DNA of 64,000 nucleotides, from assembly GCA_036426205.1 (NCBI GenBank), contig CM071569.1:285686715-285750714 (forward strand). Reading direction: 5' to 3'. Positions 1 to 11,035 of the stretch are shown piece by piece. The DNA comes from Ascaphus truei (taxonomy: Eukaryota > Chordata > Amphibia > Anura > Ascaphidae). Position numbers and translations under genes: made by a program. Every line of letters starts with the position of its first letter. The stretch's first letter is position 1. The notes beneath the pieces are model-generated. The model searched no databases. It saw nothing but the letters and a program-made list of their open reading frames with translations, and was not told the DNA's origin.

Positions 1-109
1 TGTTCACCTTTTTTAAGGAATAAATTATATTTTATTATATCTAAGCCTCGTTCAGTTCAACCCAGATATTTGGTGTTCATTATATCTTGTCATAAGCTAC
101 CGTGACACC
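1..109 (-). repeat. Start of the 3' LTR of Gypsy element 1 (cut by window edge)
   Basis: On the minus strand the sequence starts TGTCACGGTAGC directly after a purine-rich tract (CGGAGGGACGG), the usual polypurine tract to LTR join. The same roughly 100-base start recurs on the plus strand at about 21315 and 63077, including the motif around TTTATTCCTT followed by GGTGAACAC. The integrase reading frame runs into this LTR and stops at 90-92. Confidence 0.75.
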
Positions 110-1631
110 GTCCCTCCGAGTCCTTGATACGATAGACCGGGAGGCCAGGCATCTGCGACTCTACTTCATAGACTCCTTCTCTCCACCGGTAAGCCAGCTT
201 GTGTTTTCCCGGTACTCCCAAGTTGCGGAGAAGTACTGCATCTCCAGGTTGAATGTCCCGATGTTTGACCTTGTGGTCATAGTGTTTCTTGTTACCAGCA
301 TTCAGCTTTTCCGTAGATCTTTCCGCTTGCTGATAGGCCTGTTGCAGGTTCTCTTGTAGTCTCTGCACATATTTTAAATGAGTGGCGTTATGAACCCCAT
401 CAGTTGAGAACCTCAACCGTATGTCTACCGGCAGTCGGGCTTCTCTCCCGAACATCAGAAAGTAGTGTAAAAATCTGGTAGATTCGTGTCTGGTACAATT
501 GTATGCGTGTACTAGCGTTTCCACATGTCTACTCCACTCAGTCTTTTGCACCCCCGTTAAGGTTCCCAGCATGTCCAGTAAAGTGCGATTTAACCGTTCG
601 GGCAGGGCGTCCCCTTCAGGGTGGTATGGGGTGGTTCGTGATTTGGTGATGTGCAAGATCTTTAGTAATTCCCAGATAAGTTTGCTCTCAAAGTCCCTGC
701 CCTGATCAGAATGTAGTCGGTGGGGAAGCCCATAATGTATGAAGTATTTTTCCCAAAGCACCTTGGCTACTGTGATGGCTTTTTGGTCTTTTGTCGGAAA
801 GGCTTGCGCATACCGCGTGTAATGATCTGTGATGACCAGCACATTGCAGATTCCCCGGCTATCCGGTTCAATACACAGGAAGTCCATGCATACTAAGTCC
901 ATGGGACCCGTATTTTTCAGATGACCCATTGGGGTGGCTCTGGTGGGAAGTGTTTTGCGTTGGATGCATCTGCTACACCGTCGACAATGATGCTCCACGG
1001 CCTCCCTCATTTTTGGCCAGAAGAATCGATCTCTCACCAGTCCAAAGGTTTTGTCGACGCCCAAATGGCCATGTTCGTCATGTAATGACCGTAACACCAA
1101 GTATTGTAGCCTTTTAGGTAGGACCAGCTGCCTCCTACTTGGATGATTATGATACTCCACAACCCGGTATAATAGATTGTCCCGTATTTCGAATTTATCT
1201 GCTTCTCTCATCAGAATACCCCCCACACCGCCAGGGGCGTGTTTCAGTAGATCGGTACGGTTTCTCTGGATAGTGTGGCGGATGGCGTCAGCTATCTGGT
1301 CACGAACCTGGTAACGCACCATATCTTTCCAGGATATGATCTTGTCAGGGGTGATGTGCATGCCGCTGGGGTCCCGGTACGCAGCCGGGATGACTTGGGA
1401 TGCACACCCTAGAGAATCTGCCACCCTTAATTCAGAGAATGCTACTTGATCATTAACTATGGCTGCAGTGCAGCACATGGCCCGCATCCCGGGACCGGGA
1501 ATTTCTTCCCATTGGTCATCGTCGGGGGTGGCGACCAGCCCGGTCGTCGGGATAGGGCATCGGCTCCCACATTCAGGGGGCCCGATTTGTATTTCAAGGT
1601 GAAATTGTAGTTGAAGAGTGCTGCCAACCAA
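90..1631 (-). pseudogene. pol: Gypsy element 1 integrase (C-terminal part of pol)
   Basis: Open over 513 codons. After an unrelated-looking lead-in, a zinc-binding His-His-Cys-Cys module is visible (HDEHGHLGVDKT, then CRRCSRC). It is followed by the DDE core: an Asp in VCMDFL, a second Asp in SDQGRDFES, and a Glu in a GDALPERLNRTL context. A C-terminal GPY/F-like region follows (GDAVLLRNLG). The family inserts the cDNA into host DNA. The usual GQ-V between Gly-Asp and the catalytic Glu has drifted, but the Glu is kept. The frame is part of a longer pol polyprotein that is broken upstream, so it would not be made normally. Assignment is confident; activity is unlikely. Confidence 0.88.
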
Positions 1632-1824
1632 CGATGACCAGCCGCATCCAGTTTAGCTGAAGTCATGATATACGTGAGGGGGTTATTGTCCGTTGGCACC
1701 TCGAAGGTGATTCCAAAGAGGTAGTCATGAAGCTTGTCTACGATGGCCCACTTTAAAGCGAGAAACTCGAGCTTATGCACGGGATAGTTTTGCTCACTGG
1801 GCGTTAGACTGCAACAGATGTAGG
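1457..1824 (-). pseudogene. Gypsy element 1 RNase H segment
   Basis: A minus-strand frame (about 107 codons from 1780) carries a Gypsy RNase H-like stretch: a segment on local residence (KLEFLALKWAIVDKLHDYL), then a tether ending GADALSRRPG, the typical RNase H to integrase linker. It continues the RT frame at 1825 after a frame change and overlaps the integrase ORF in another frame, showing at least two frameshifts between RT and integrase. Function in the intact family is removal of RNA from the RNA-DNA hybrid. Here it is a broken piece. Confidence 0.75.
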
Positions 1825-3126
1825 CTACTGGTCGTAATCCCTCTGGGTGTTTCGATGCAGTACTGCCCCTAGTCCACTGAGACTAGCATCCACATGTAGG
1901 ATATAGGGTTGCTCGGGGTCGGCATAGGCTAATACCGGGGCAGCCGTAAGACTCTGTTTCAGGTCCAGGAAGGCCTGTTCGCACTCTGTAGTCCACTTGT
2001 CCCCGAAGGATTGTCGTGCGGAGGTTGCCTTTCGTCCCGTGTCTTCTGGATATATTTTGAGAAGACTGTTGAGGGCCTTGGCCCGACAAGAATATCCCTC
2101 CTCAAATCTACGATAGTATCCGCAGAACCCCAAGAAAGAGTGCAATTCTACCACATTATCGGGTCGTGGCCAGTTTACTACGGCTTCTATCATGGCGGGG
2201 TCGGTGGCTATTCCCTCGGCGGACATGATGTGTCCTACGTAGGTCACTGAGGTCCTACAGAATCGGCATTTATCCAAGGACAACTTGAGTCCCTCTTGGG
2301 GGAGACGATCGAGTACCTTCAGGAGTCGGGTCTCATGTTCCTCCAGTGTTCTGCCAAAAACGATGATGTCGTCCAGATACACCAAACATTCTCTAGGGTT
2401 CAAGTCCCCCAAGGTTTTCTCCATCAGTCGTTGAAAGGTGGCCGGCGCTCCACAAATGCCCTGTGGCATGCGAGTGAATTGATAGAATCCCAACAGACAG
2501 ATGAAGGCAGTCTTCTCTTGGTCCTCAGGGCTCATGGGCACCTGGTAGTACCCGGACCTTAGATCCAACACACTGAACCATTTGCTCCCATTGAGGGCAT
2601 TCCGGATCTCTTCTATGCGAGGGAGGTTATACTGGTCAGGAATCGTGCGATTATTCAAGGTCCTGTAATCCACACACAGTCTCACAGTTCCATTCTTCTT
2701 CCTCACCACCACGATGGGGGACGTGTAGGGGCTCCTTGACTCTGTGACGATCCCGGCCTCCTCCATCTCGTGAATCACGGTCCGTACATCATCGACGTCC
2801 CTAGGGGCGATACGCCGGGAGCGCTCACGAAAGGGAGTCGTGTCATTCATCCGAATAGTGTGCTGGGCACTGCGACTGCACACCACATCCATTTCACCAG
2901 TAGAGAAGACGTCACGCCTGTCTTCTAATTGGCCCCTTAATCTCTCTCTCCACTCCTTGGGCCGCCCGGACGACCCGAAGTTGAATTCTAGCCCTTCTGG
3001 GGAGCATCCAGCTCGGGCGGTCTTCACCTGGACGGGCTCATCAATTAGACTGACCGGGTATATCCGACTCAATTTTTGTCCCGCATCTATAGCCATGGTG
3101 AAGGGGGATAGGTTCTGCACCAACAC
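1825..3126 (-). pseudogene. pol: Gypsy element 1 reverse transcriptase
   Basis: An open frame of 433 codons holds all main RT blocks in order: a conserved entry (EEAGIVTESRSPYTSPIVVV), the palm motif VLDLRSGYYQVPM, RMPQGICGAPATFQRLM, and the catalytic box YLDDIIVFG. The thumb and start of RNase H follow (LHVDASLSGLGAVLH). This is the Ty3/Gypsy type of RT (YLDD and PQG spacing). The N-terminal edge is not a true start, because the protein is made as a gag-pol polyprotein. The frame is intact within this segment but is separated from protease by a frame change near 3130-3190. Confidence 0.92.
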
Positions 3127-3189
3127 ATAGATGCAACGAGGAATGGCAGTGGCCCAATCCCGAAACTCAGGTACTATTCGGTATCCTCT

Positions 3190-3905
3190 TCAAGCGTCTT
3201 CTTCCGGAGTGCTCTCCAATGAGAAGAGATGCTCAGTGTCTTCACACTCGGCATATGAGCACCATGCTGGCATTCTCTGTCTTACTCCCAGCGGAATTTC
3301 CGTTAGGCCGCCTCTGCCGCAGAACAACAGTCCGAATCTCTCGGGGACCGAGGCTGGGGGGTCCTTGCCCACCTGAACGAGCTGCAGTTGAAGACTGGAC
3401 ATGGGCAATTCATTCATCTCTTGCAAGTAGGCCTGGATAACAGCCTGTACAATGTCTGCATTGGTTCCCAGGATGATCGGGTACTTGGGCAGGTCCTTGG
3501 GTTCCGGGCACACAAGGGCGTCTACGTTCATGGGGTGTGATTTCCCGGTGTTGAGCTGCTGAATCTCCAGAGACACCGTCACGATACCATTGATAGGGTA
3601 GTCTTCATTGCTCAGGCCGCTCACTTTTATATGTTCGGCCGACTTCAGGGGTTTGTTCTGGAGATGTTGATCATAGAACCCTCGATATATAATGGTCACT
3701 TCTGACCCGTGTCCAGCAAGGCTGAGGAGTAGATGCCATCCACTAATACGCGTATGAGGGCCACTGGTCCCACTCGATTGTTCCAGTCACGAGGACAGTC
3801 ACTATCTCCGATGGTGGTCGGAGTTAGGTCATTGGTATTTCGGGGTTCGGGGGAAGCCGGCGCCTCCAAGGCCTCTCCGTCGGCGGCGTATACTCCACAG
3901 ACCAT
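3190..3905 (-). pseudogene. Gypsy element 1 aspartic protease region, frameshifted at the active site
   Basis: Two overlapping minus-strand frames (3905-3696 and 3699-3190) together cover a retropepsin-like region. The first ends with ALIRVLVDGIYSSALLDTG and then leaves frame. The second resumes two or three residues later with TIIYRG. In element 2 the same stretch reads LLDTGSQVTIIYRG in one frame. One base is therefore missing here right after the catalytic Asp-Thr-Gly, in the GGGTCAGAAG context near 3708. The lesion inactivates protease and disconnects gag from pol. The second frame continues through a poorly conserved linker to about 3190, where RT begins. Confidence 0.8.
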
Positions 3906-3955
3906 GGCATTGGACGTGAACTTCTTGGCGGAGGGGCTCCGGTCACGAGATTCTC

Positions 3956-4777
3956 CTATCCGGCAGTCATAAGATATATGCCCCTTTTTCCCACACTTGT
4001 AGCATGACAGATCACGGGGCGGCGTACGACGGTTGTATAGGGGGGAGGGGTCCTCCCCGAGTACTTCGGCCGCTCGGCCACAGGTTTTTCCGGAGGATCC
4101 TCCTTCTTCTCACTAGTTCCCTTACTCTTGGGGGTGGAGACCCCTTTTGATTTCTGCTGGGAATGAAGCATTAGATGAGCCTTGTGCTCCTTAACTTACT
4201 GTAACAACTTCGTGAATGTAGGAGGGCGCCCACGGGTGAGGTTATCACAAATCATGTTGGCAATGGGGTGGTTAGGGCTGGACCCCACAGGTGTTGCTTA
4301 CGGAGATACTCATCCATTTGTGAGGCTATAACGTACTTATGGTGAAGTAAGAGTCCCAACGCTATCTGTACTCAATGGATATAGGCCGACAAGTCTTCCC
4401 CTTCCTTCTGGTTAATGGCATCATCTTCTGCCACGCCATAGGCCTCCGTCAAGAATTTGACGATCATCCGAGAGGTCAAATCAGGATGTTGCTCCCTATG
4501 AATGCTGGCCAGAGTGGACGCTGGGGGTCTCAAGCATTCCATGATGCGTTGGCGTTTTAACGCGTCAGTACAGGAACATTCCTCCTTTACACCCCTGGTG
4601 TGTTCTTTCCATGGGTCTATTCCATCTTCCCCCGCCGGGACGGGCAGGGTCCCTGAGAAAGTTTTCAATTTCCTGTAATTTTGGGAGTGTGTAGCCAGAG
4701 TGAGTGCTTCTACTAAGGGTGGTAAACTGGGTGGGGCGGTCAGCTGGCCTACCTTGTCGTTAAGTTTCTGCAGACAG
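3956..4777 (-). pseudogene. gag: Gypsy element 1 gag, capsid and nucleocapsid part
   Basis: The frames at 4824-4372 and 4171-3956 are pieces of one gag. The first carries a capsid start (LKTFSGTLPVPAGEDGIDPW) and the pattern ECLRPPASTLASIHREQHPDL, closely matching element 2. The pieces resemble the capsid of the PNMA/ZCCHC12 family, which is known to descend from Ty3/Gypsy gag. A CCHC knuckle region lies near 3990-4010, with the first Cys pair CH altered in this copy. The open frame above about 4777 is LINE sequence, not gag. At least three frame changes break it compared with element 2. Confidence 0.8.
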
Positions 4778-4815
4778 ATTGTTGGAGGGGGGGGGCTGGA
4801 ATTGACACGGCGGTC

Positions 4816-5153
4816 TTGGTACACGTTGGCACCAATGACAAAGTTAGAGATAGATTGAGGGTTCTAAAAAATGATTACAGGGATCTAGGCCAAAAGCTTA
4901 AGGCAAGGACCTCCAAGGTAGTATTTTCTGAAATACTATCAGTGCCATGCGCTACCGCAGGGAGACAGTCAGAGATCAGGGAGGTTAATGAATGGCTAAG
5001 AAAGTGGTGCAGGGGTTTGGGTTTTTAGAGCACTGGGACTCCTTTTCTGAGAGGTGCCATCTATATTCTAGGGACGGATTGCACCTCAATGAAGAGGGAT
5101 CTTCTGTGCTACGGGGGAGAATGCTAAAAAGGTTGGAGGAGATTTTAAACTAG
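4816..5153 (+). pseudogene. CR1 ORF1 remnant, SGNH/GDSL esterase-like domain
   Basis: The frame opens inside the domain at VHVGTND (esterase block III type) and runs to about 5025 (EVNEWLRKWCRGLGF). A frame change follows, and the next frame shows RDGLHLNEEG (Asp-x-x-His block V) before a stop at 5151-5153. Esterase domains of this kind are known in ORF1 of CR1-clade LINEs. The N-terminal catalytic Ser block is missing because of 5' truncation. Confidence 0.75.
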
Positions 5154-5379
5154 GATGGAGGGGGGAGAGGATGGAGGGGGGAGGGGAATGAAACAGATAA
5201 TGAACTAAATGGAATAGATGAGGATACAAGGAGGTATGGAGGTAGAATGGGGGCAAGTGCAAGTTTGACAAGCAGTGAGACACCCATAGTAAATAGAGAT
5301 AATACTCGAAAACTTCTAAAGACTAAACCAAATGGGCACAGAAAGGAAGGAGCAGATAAGATAATAGTACAGGCTGAAA

Positions 5380-6520
5380 AAAAACTGAAATGCATGCTTG
5401 CTAATGCAAGAAGCCTGACAGATAAAATGGGGGAGCTTGAATTAATAGCTGCAAAGGGCTCGGTACAAAGGACTCGGGCCATCCCTTAAGGTTGGAGGAA
5501 AGGAAATTTCACCAGCAACAAAGGAAAGGTTTCTTTACAGTAAGGGCAGTTAAAATGTGGAATTCATTACCCATGGAGACTGTGATGGCAGATACAATAG
5601 ATTTGTTCAAAAAAAGGTTGGACATCTTTTTAGATGGGAAAGGTATACAGGGATATACCAAATAAGTATACATGGGAGCAGTATGATATCATAGGCTTTA
5701 CTGAAACATGGTGGGATGAAACTCATGACTGGACAGTTAATTTAGAGGGTTATTCTCTTTTTCGGAAGGATCGAACAAATAGAAGGGGAGGTGGAGTATG
5801 TCTATATGTTAAACCAGATCTAAAACCTATGATAAGGGATGATGTCTATGAAGGGAATGATGAAAATGTAGAGACCTTGTGGATAGAAATTAGCAGTTTG
5901 GGTTAAAGTATAAAGAAAATGTTTGTGGGAATATGCTATAAACCACCAAATATCTGTGAGATTCAGGAAGCTAAAATACATTTGCAAATGGAGAAGGCAT
6001 CAAAACTGGGTCATGTTTGCATAATGGGGGATTTTAAATTATCCAGACATAGACTGGGGCAATGAGATTAGCGTTACAACAAAAGGGAACAGGTTTTTGG
6101 AGGTGCTTAAAGACAATTACATGACCCAAATTATTGAGGAACCAACCAGGAGAGGGGCAGTTCTGGATTTGGTCATATCAAACAATGTAGAAGTAATAAC
6201 AAATATTCAAGTCCTGGAACATTTGGGTAACAGTGATCATAACATGGTCTCATTTGAAATAAATGATAAAAAAACAGATGGGTTCAACAAAGACTTTAAA
6301 CTTTAGAAAGGCAGATTTTAATAAACTGAGGTCTAATCTAGAAGTAATACAATGGGATGATGTTTTTGCAGGGAAAAATGTAGAAGATAAATGGGCAGTC
6401 TTTAAAACATTGTTAGAAAAGCACACTTATCAGTGTATACCCTTGGGTAATAAGTATAAAAGAAATAAGTCAAAACCAACGTGGCTAAATATACAGGTAG
6501 GGGAGGAAATGGACAAGTAG
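5380..6520 (+). pseudogene. CR1 ORF2 apurinic-type endonuclease, interrupted
   Basis: The segment begins with LANARSLTDKMGELELI, is interrupted at 5456-5673 by a copy of the element's 3' region, and resumes with YDIIGFTETWW (catalytic Glu), GGGVCLYVK and, after frame changes, the SDHNMVSFE motif (6232-6260, Ser-Asp-His of the active site). The frame at 6263-6520 is the linker to RT. In the family this domain nicks target DNA to prime reverse transcription. At least three frameshifts or stops plus the insertion make it non-functional. Confidence 0.85.
5456..5673 (+). repeat. Internal copy of the LINE's own 3' region
   Basis: About 218 bases match 8190-8408 in the same orientation with only a few differences (for example CAACAAAGG here against CAATAAAAGG there). 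The match begins at GTACAAAGGACTC and ends at AAGTATACATGGGA. It lies inside the endonuclease reading frame. Confidence 0.9.
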
Positions 6521-6699
6521 AGGAAGGCGTTTAGATTCTTGAAGTCAGAAGGGGCAGAGACATCGTTTCAGAATTATAAGGTATGTAACAAAAATTGCAA
6601 AAGGGCGATTAAATTAGCAAAAATTGATAATGATGAAAGGATTGCAATAGAAAGTAAGGTCAACCCTAAAAAGTTCTTTAAGTATCTTAATAACAAAAA

Positions 6700-8219
6700 A
6701 TGAGAAAAGAAAATATAGGACCCTTTCAGTGTGAGATGGGTAGGCAGATTATTGGAGATAAGGAAAAAGCTGAGGTATTAAATAAATTCTTTGCCTCTGT
6801 GTTCACCAGGGAAGAATCAAGTTCAATAGTAGTACCGCAGGAGGAAGCCACAACCTCCATATTAATGAGCAATTGGTTAACTGAGGAAGAAGTTCATAAG
6901 CGACTTGAAAAAATTAAAGAAAATAAGGCACCTGGCCCCGATGGCATACATCCAAGAGTTCTCAAGGAGTTAAGCTCAGTAATAGCAAAACCATTATATT
7001 TAATATTCAAGGACTCCATTTCCACAGGCTCAGTACCACAAGATTGGCGTAAAGCAGATGTGGTGCCTATATTTAAAAAGGGAGCTAGATCACAACCGGG
7101 AAATTACAGACCTGTAAGCCTGACTTCATTAGTAGGGAAACTACTTGAAGGTTGAATACGGGATAATATTCAGGAATATCTAATGAAAAACAAAATTATT
7201 AGTAATAATCAGCATGGATTTATGAAGGATAGATCTTGCCAAACTAACCTTATTTGTTTCTTTGAGGAGGTAAGTAGGAATTTAGACCAGGGTAATGCAG
7301 TTGATGTGGTCTACTTAGATTTTGCAAAGGCTTTTGATACGGTTTCACACAAGAGGTTGGTGTACATAATAAAGAAAGTTGGACTCAGTAATAATATATG
7401 CACCTGGATTGAAAACTGGTTAAAGGACAGACAACAAAGGGTTGTCATAAATGGAACTATTCAGGTTGGGCTAAAGTCGTGAGTGGAGTACCTCAGGGAT
7501 CGGTACTGGGACCCCTGCTTTTTAACTTGTTTATTAATGACCTTGAGGTTGGGATCGAGAGCAAAGTCTCCATCTTTGCTGATGATATTAAATTGTGTAA
7601 GGTAATAGAATCAGAGCAGGATGTAATTTCTCTTCAGAAGGACTTGGAGAGACTGGAAACGTGGGCAGGTAAATGGCAGATGAGGTTTAATACAGATAAA
7701 TGTAAGGTTACGCATTTGGGATGCAAGAATAAAAAGGCGACTTACAAATGAAATGGAGATATATTGGGGTAATCCTTGATGGAGAAGGATGTAGGAGTGC
7801 TTGCAGACAGCAGGCTTAGCAATAGTGCCCAATGTCATGCAGTAGCTGCAAAGGCAAACAAGATCTTATCTTGCATCAAACGGGCAATGGATGGAAGGGA
7901 AGTAAACGTAATTATGCCCCTTTGCAAAGCATTTGTAAGACCACACCTTGAATATGGAGTACAATTTTGGGCACCAATCCGAAGAAAAGACATTATGGAA
8001 CTAGAGAGAGTGCAGAGAAGAGCCACCAAATTAATAAAGGGGATGGACATTCTAACTTATGAGGAGAGGCTAGCTAAATTAGATTTATTTACATTAGAAA
8101 AGAGGCGTCTAAGAGGGGATATGATAACTATATACAAATATATTCAGGGACAATACAAGGAGCTTTCAAAAGAACTATTCATCCCACAGGCAGTACAAAG
8201 GACTCTGGCCATCCCTTAA
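6700..8219 (+). pseudogene. CR1 ORF2 reverse transcriptase and C-terminus
   Basis: Four consecutive open pieces (6700-7155, 7183-7482, 7479-7751, 7776-8219) cover a LINE RT: KAPGPDGIHPRVLKEL, YRPVSLTSLVGKLLEG, YLDFAKAFDTVSHKRL, GVPQGSVLGPLLFNLFINDL and the catalytic FADDIKL. The C-terminal piece has the usual EYGVQFWAP and a block starting LERVQRRATKLI. A stop (TGA at 7153-7155) and frame changes near 7480 and 7755 break the frame. It catalyses target-primed reverse transcription in intact members. Confidence 0.92.
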
Positions 8220-8634
8220 GGTTGGAGGAAAGGAAATTTCACCAGCAATAAAAGGAAAGGTTTCTTTACAGTAAGGGCAGTTAAAATGTGGAATTCATTA
8301 CCCATGGAGACTGTGATGGCAGATACAATACATTTGTTCAAAAAAAGGTTGGACATCTTTTTAGATGGGAAAGGTATACAGGGATATACCAAATAAGTAT
8401 ACATGGGAAGGATGTTGATCCAGGGATAAATCCGATTGCCTTTTCTTGGATTCAGGAAGGAATTAATTTTTCCCCTTAATGGGGTTTTTTGTTTGCCTTC
8501 CACTGGATCAATAAGTAAGTATAGATATAGGATAAAGTATCTGTTGTCTAAATTTAGCATAGGTTGAACTTGATGACCTACGTCTTTTTTCAACCTCATC
8601 TACTATGTAACTATGTAACTGTGTAACATATCCC
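8220..8634 (+). repeat. 3' untranslated region and tail of the CR1-type LINE
   Basis: Non-coding segment after the RT stop. It contains the part duplicated at 5456-5673 and ends with GTTGAACTTGATGACC, TTTTTTCAACC and short GTAACTAT repeats, the usual 3' signature of CR1/L2-group elements. Confidence 0.8.
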
Positions 8635-8639
8635 TACAC

Positions 8640-9079
8640 AGTCCAGCTTCTTCGGACACACGGAACCCCGGGTAACTGAATTCCGACCGACAACTACCCG
8701 CGTCACTGGCCGGGTAATCCGCAGTGGCGGGAGTATGAAAATATTCGCCAAGCACAGTGGTGGGTATGTCCCGGAGTGGGTAGACAAAAGGATTTTCGCC
8801 AGGTGGGGAATTGGGGAGCTGTAGGTATTGGGGAACAGAGGGCTCCAGTACCACTAAATCTCTGCGACAATTATCTAGCAGGGTGTTCCACTTGGCATCC
8901 TTGTCTATGAGGACATCCAACAGGCAGGCTTTGGAGAATCCTTGTAGTTGTCTTAGGGCCGTTTGTAATGTCTCTAAGGGCAAGGCCATAGGAACTTGAC
9001 TCACGGCCACCACGCGGCGGGCGGGGGTTTGCATCTGCCGCGCCCATTCGCACACGCTCTGACGCAAGGGGAGAGTCAT
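8640..9079 (-). pseudogene. gag: Gypsy element 1 gag, N-terminal part
   Basis: I choose the Met at 9079 (MTLPLRQSVCEWARQMQTP) because element 2 starts at the equivalent place with MALPTRHEI. The N-terminal region (Trp-Ala-Arg, then VPMALPLETLQTALRQL, then a Leu-rich segment on KWNTLLDNCRRDL) looks like the RRM-like head of PNMA proteins, and the capsid follows on the other side of the LINE. The frame continues to the LINE junction at about 8635, where residues EEAGLCRDM precede the break. An upstream in-frame Met at 9118 exists but lies in the leader. Confidence 0.75.
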
Positions 9080-9127
9080 TCTGGACAGGTGGCTGTGTGA
9101 ATTAGAGAATTGGGGCACCCCAGGTCT

Positions 9128-9148
9128 GATCTCAGCAGCGCCTCTAAA
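9128..9148 (-). promoter_or_regulatory. Primer-binding site of Gypsy element 1
   Basis: Minus strand, right after the LTR end CTACA: TTTAGAGGCGCTGCTGAGAT. One base differs from the site in element 2 and in the LTR element at 34.8-51 kb. It would pair with a tRNA 3' end to prime minus-strand synthesis; the tRNA was not identified. Confidence 0.65.
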
Positions 9149-10535
9149 TGTAGCCCTGTTTCCTCTTGAAAACAGTATGCTACCAAATGCTGTTCAACCT
9201 GTTGGCTCGCAGGGCCTAAGCCTCCGCCACGGAGAGCCTGGGGCAGCTCATGTGAATACTGATAACCTCTTATTAAGTGCAGCTCCTCCACCTGCGATGG
9301 CTCCCAGCAGAGTGGAAGTTGTTCCTCGCAAGACAATAATGTAGTACTCCACACACAGCATATAAAATAACTAATGACTTTACTAATAACAACAATAACC
9401 TTGCATATCATCAAACAGGTGTCCCTCGCTATGGGAGACACTATCCTACTGCGTCTCGCAGGACGCGACACCTTTACCGTGTACCCACACCGTGTCCAGT
9501 TTCCCACACCCAAAATCCCCCCACCCCCAAAGTGAGGTATATGTGTGTGACTGCGCAGCCACTATGTTCTGAGATCTATATATAGTTGGTGCACTTGATG
9601 ATGTTAGCAGCCGAGCGCTCCAGCGCTCGGGCCTGCCAAGGAACTTCACAAGGTGTCCAACGATGAATGAACTCCATGAATACCTTCCGGGGCGATCCCA
9701 CCCGGTTGGCGACTACTGTGCGGCCGAGGTCTGAGCCCAAACCTCTGGTATGATGTTGCGACAGTCTCTGGGTGTATAACTCTCTTTCTGATACTAAGGG
9801 GACTGTGTCCTATCTGATGGCCTGTCCCTACTTCCGCTTCACCCTACGGGGACTCAGGGCCTAAGTGGGACAGGGTATGTGGCCTAGTGTAGGGGCTACT
9901 AGCCTCCCGGGGGTATGTGGCCTACTGTAGGGGCTACTGGCCTCCCTACACGCAGAGCTCCTTCTCCTTCCTCCACCTGCTCGGTTCTGCCAGGCATGCT
10001 CCCCTGCGCAACCTCCTAACTCTTCCTCCCGATATTCCGGCCGCCCTATAGGCTCCCTGGCGTCACCTGGTCTCGCTATGGCTGCTGGGACTCGTAGTCC
10101 CGTGTGCTCCACCCTATAGGAGCAGCTCCTCTTTCGCAGGCTCTCGCAACCTCTTGCGGCGCATGCACGACCTCTGCTCCCTCACCACCTCCACGGGCTC
10201 ACCGCCCATGCGCGAACACCAACATGGCAGCACCCTACTCGCTAGGGTCACTGCAGAGCCTCCGATGTACCCAGCATGCGGAGATAAGAGTAAGCCTGGG
10301 GAACCTGGCTACATCTATTTTGTGCCTGCATACTATTTTATAGGCACAAGATGGCGCTGTGGTAGCCGAGCCGCTAGTTAATGGAATGAGTTAGAACCCC
10401 GATTCTTTGTATGCACCCCTAGAATAACATTCCAAACACACACACATGAAAAATTTAACGGTAGCATAGGTAGAACATGTATTTTTAATAAAGTGCTGTT
10501 TTGCTGCAGGTTTTAAACGACAGGCAGGAAACTAT
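9149..10535. other. LTR-like and unassigned sequence, no gene
   Basis: The part next to 9149 should be the 5' LTR of element 1; it shares blocks with 13.5-13.66 and 14.1-14.4 kb next to element 2 (the phrases around GGCCTAAGCCTCCGCCACGG, and GAGCGCTCCAGCGCTCGGG versus GAGCACTCAAGTGCTCGGG). From about 9850 the sequence is GC-rich with no recognisable ORF. No promoter could be fixed. Confidence 0.5.
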
Positions 10536-10551
10536 TTTTCCTGCTGCCTTT

Positions 10552-10677
10552 GAAGTGTATAGGTGCACATATTGTATGTTCCGGGGCATTTATAGTGTAT
10601 ATGTGCACATAGTGTCGGTAGGCCATTTATAGTGTATATGTGCACATATTGTATGTTCCGGGGCATTTATGAGCTTG
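10552..10677. repeat. Short tandem repeat, unit about 57 bp, 2-3 copies
   Basis: The phrase GTGTATATGTGCACAT with following TTCCGGGGCATTTAT recurs at about 10553, 10594 and 10635. GTGCAC is palindromic. No coding potential. Confidence 0.8.
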
Positions 10678-11035
10678 GGGTATTTTTTCAGCAACCTTCA
10701 GAGACCTCCTGTGGTGGCAGTGCCACTGAGTCTCCGAATGTGTTGCAATTAAAAGGCCCAGACATGCCAAAGTGTGAGGTGGCCAGGATGCTGGCTGAAT
10801 AGAAATCCTGTTAGCCAGCAGGGCTAATTCACACCTTGGGGACAAACCCTAGCCAGGGTGACGCCGGCTATGGGTGGGAGTATCCTTATGCTAAAGAGGC
10901 CAGGTGTCAGGTTGGCACAAGCTCAGAAGCAACAGGAAATCCCAGATCTGCCCACAGGGCAAGGTATGGGCAAGATGGTGATTGGGGAAATGATTATTCC
11001 CATGCCTGGCGTTGGAGGGCTATGTTGGAGATAAG

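Larger units (their letters stand above)
4778..8634 (+). mobile_element. CR1-type LINE inserted in Gypsy gag
   Basis: A plus-strand non-LTR retrotransposon, 5' truncated inside ORF1. It contains an SGNH-esterase-like ORF1 remnant (to 5153), an APE endonuclease (about 5380-6520), a reverse transcriptase (6700-8219) and a 3' region ending in short GTAACTAT-type repeats at about 8600-8630. The edges follow from gag: residues that are continuous in element 2 are separated here, and gag resumes at about 8640. Many frameshifts and stops are present. A copy of its own 3' end is inserted in the endonuclease region (5456-5673). CR1 versus L2 is hard to separate by eye; the esterase in ORF1 favours CR1. 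Confidence 0.88.
1..9149 (-). mobile_element. Ty3/Gypsy LTR retrotransposon, element 1 (PNMA-like gag), split by a CR1 LINE
   Basis: Read on the minus strand the order is end of 5' LTR (about 9149), primer-binding site, gag, CCHC knuckle, protease, reverse transcriptase, RNase H, integrase, purine-rich tract, start of 3' LTR (from 109 down). RT before integrase defines the Ty3/Gypsy order. The N-terminal half of gag (9079-8640) is separated from the rest by a plus-strand LINE at about 4778-8634. Several frameshifts, including one at the protease active site, show it is inactive. The 3' LTR runs off the window. The far end of the 5' LTR could not be placed, because the start motif TGTCACGG is not found again above 9149, so that LTR may be truncated or diverged. 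A second member of the family lies at 11.5-13.5 kb. Confidence 0.9.
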
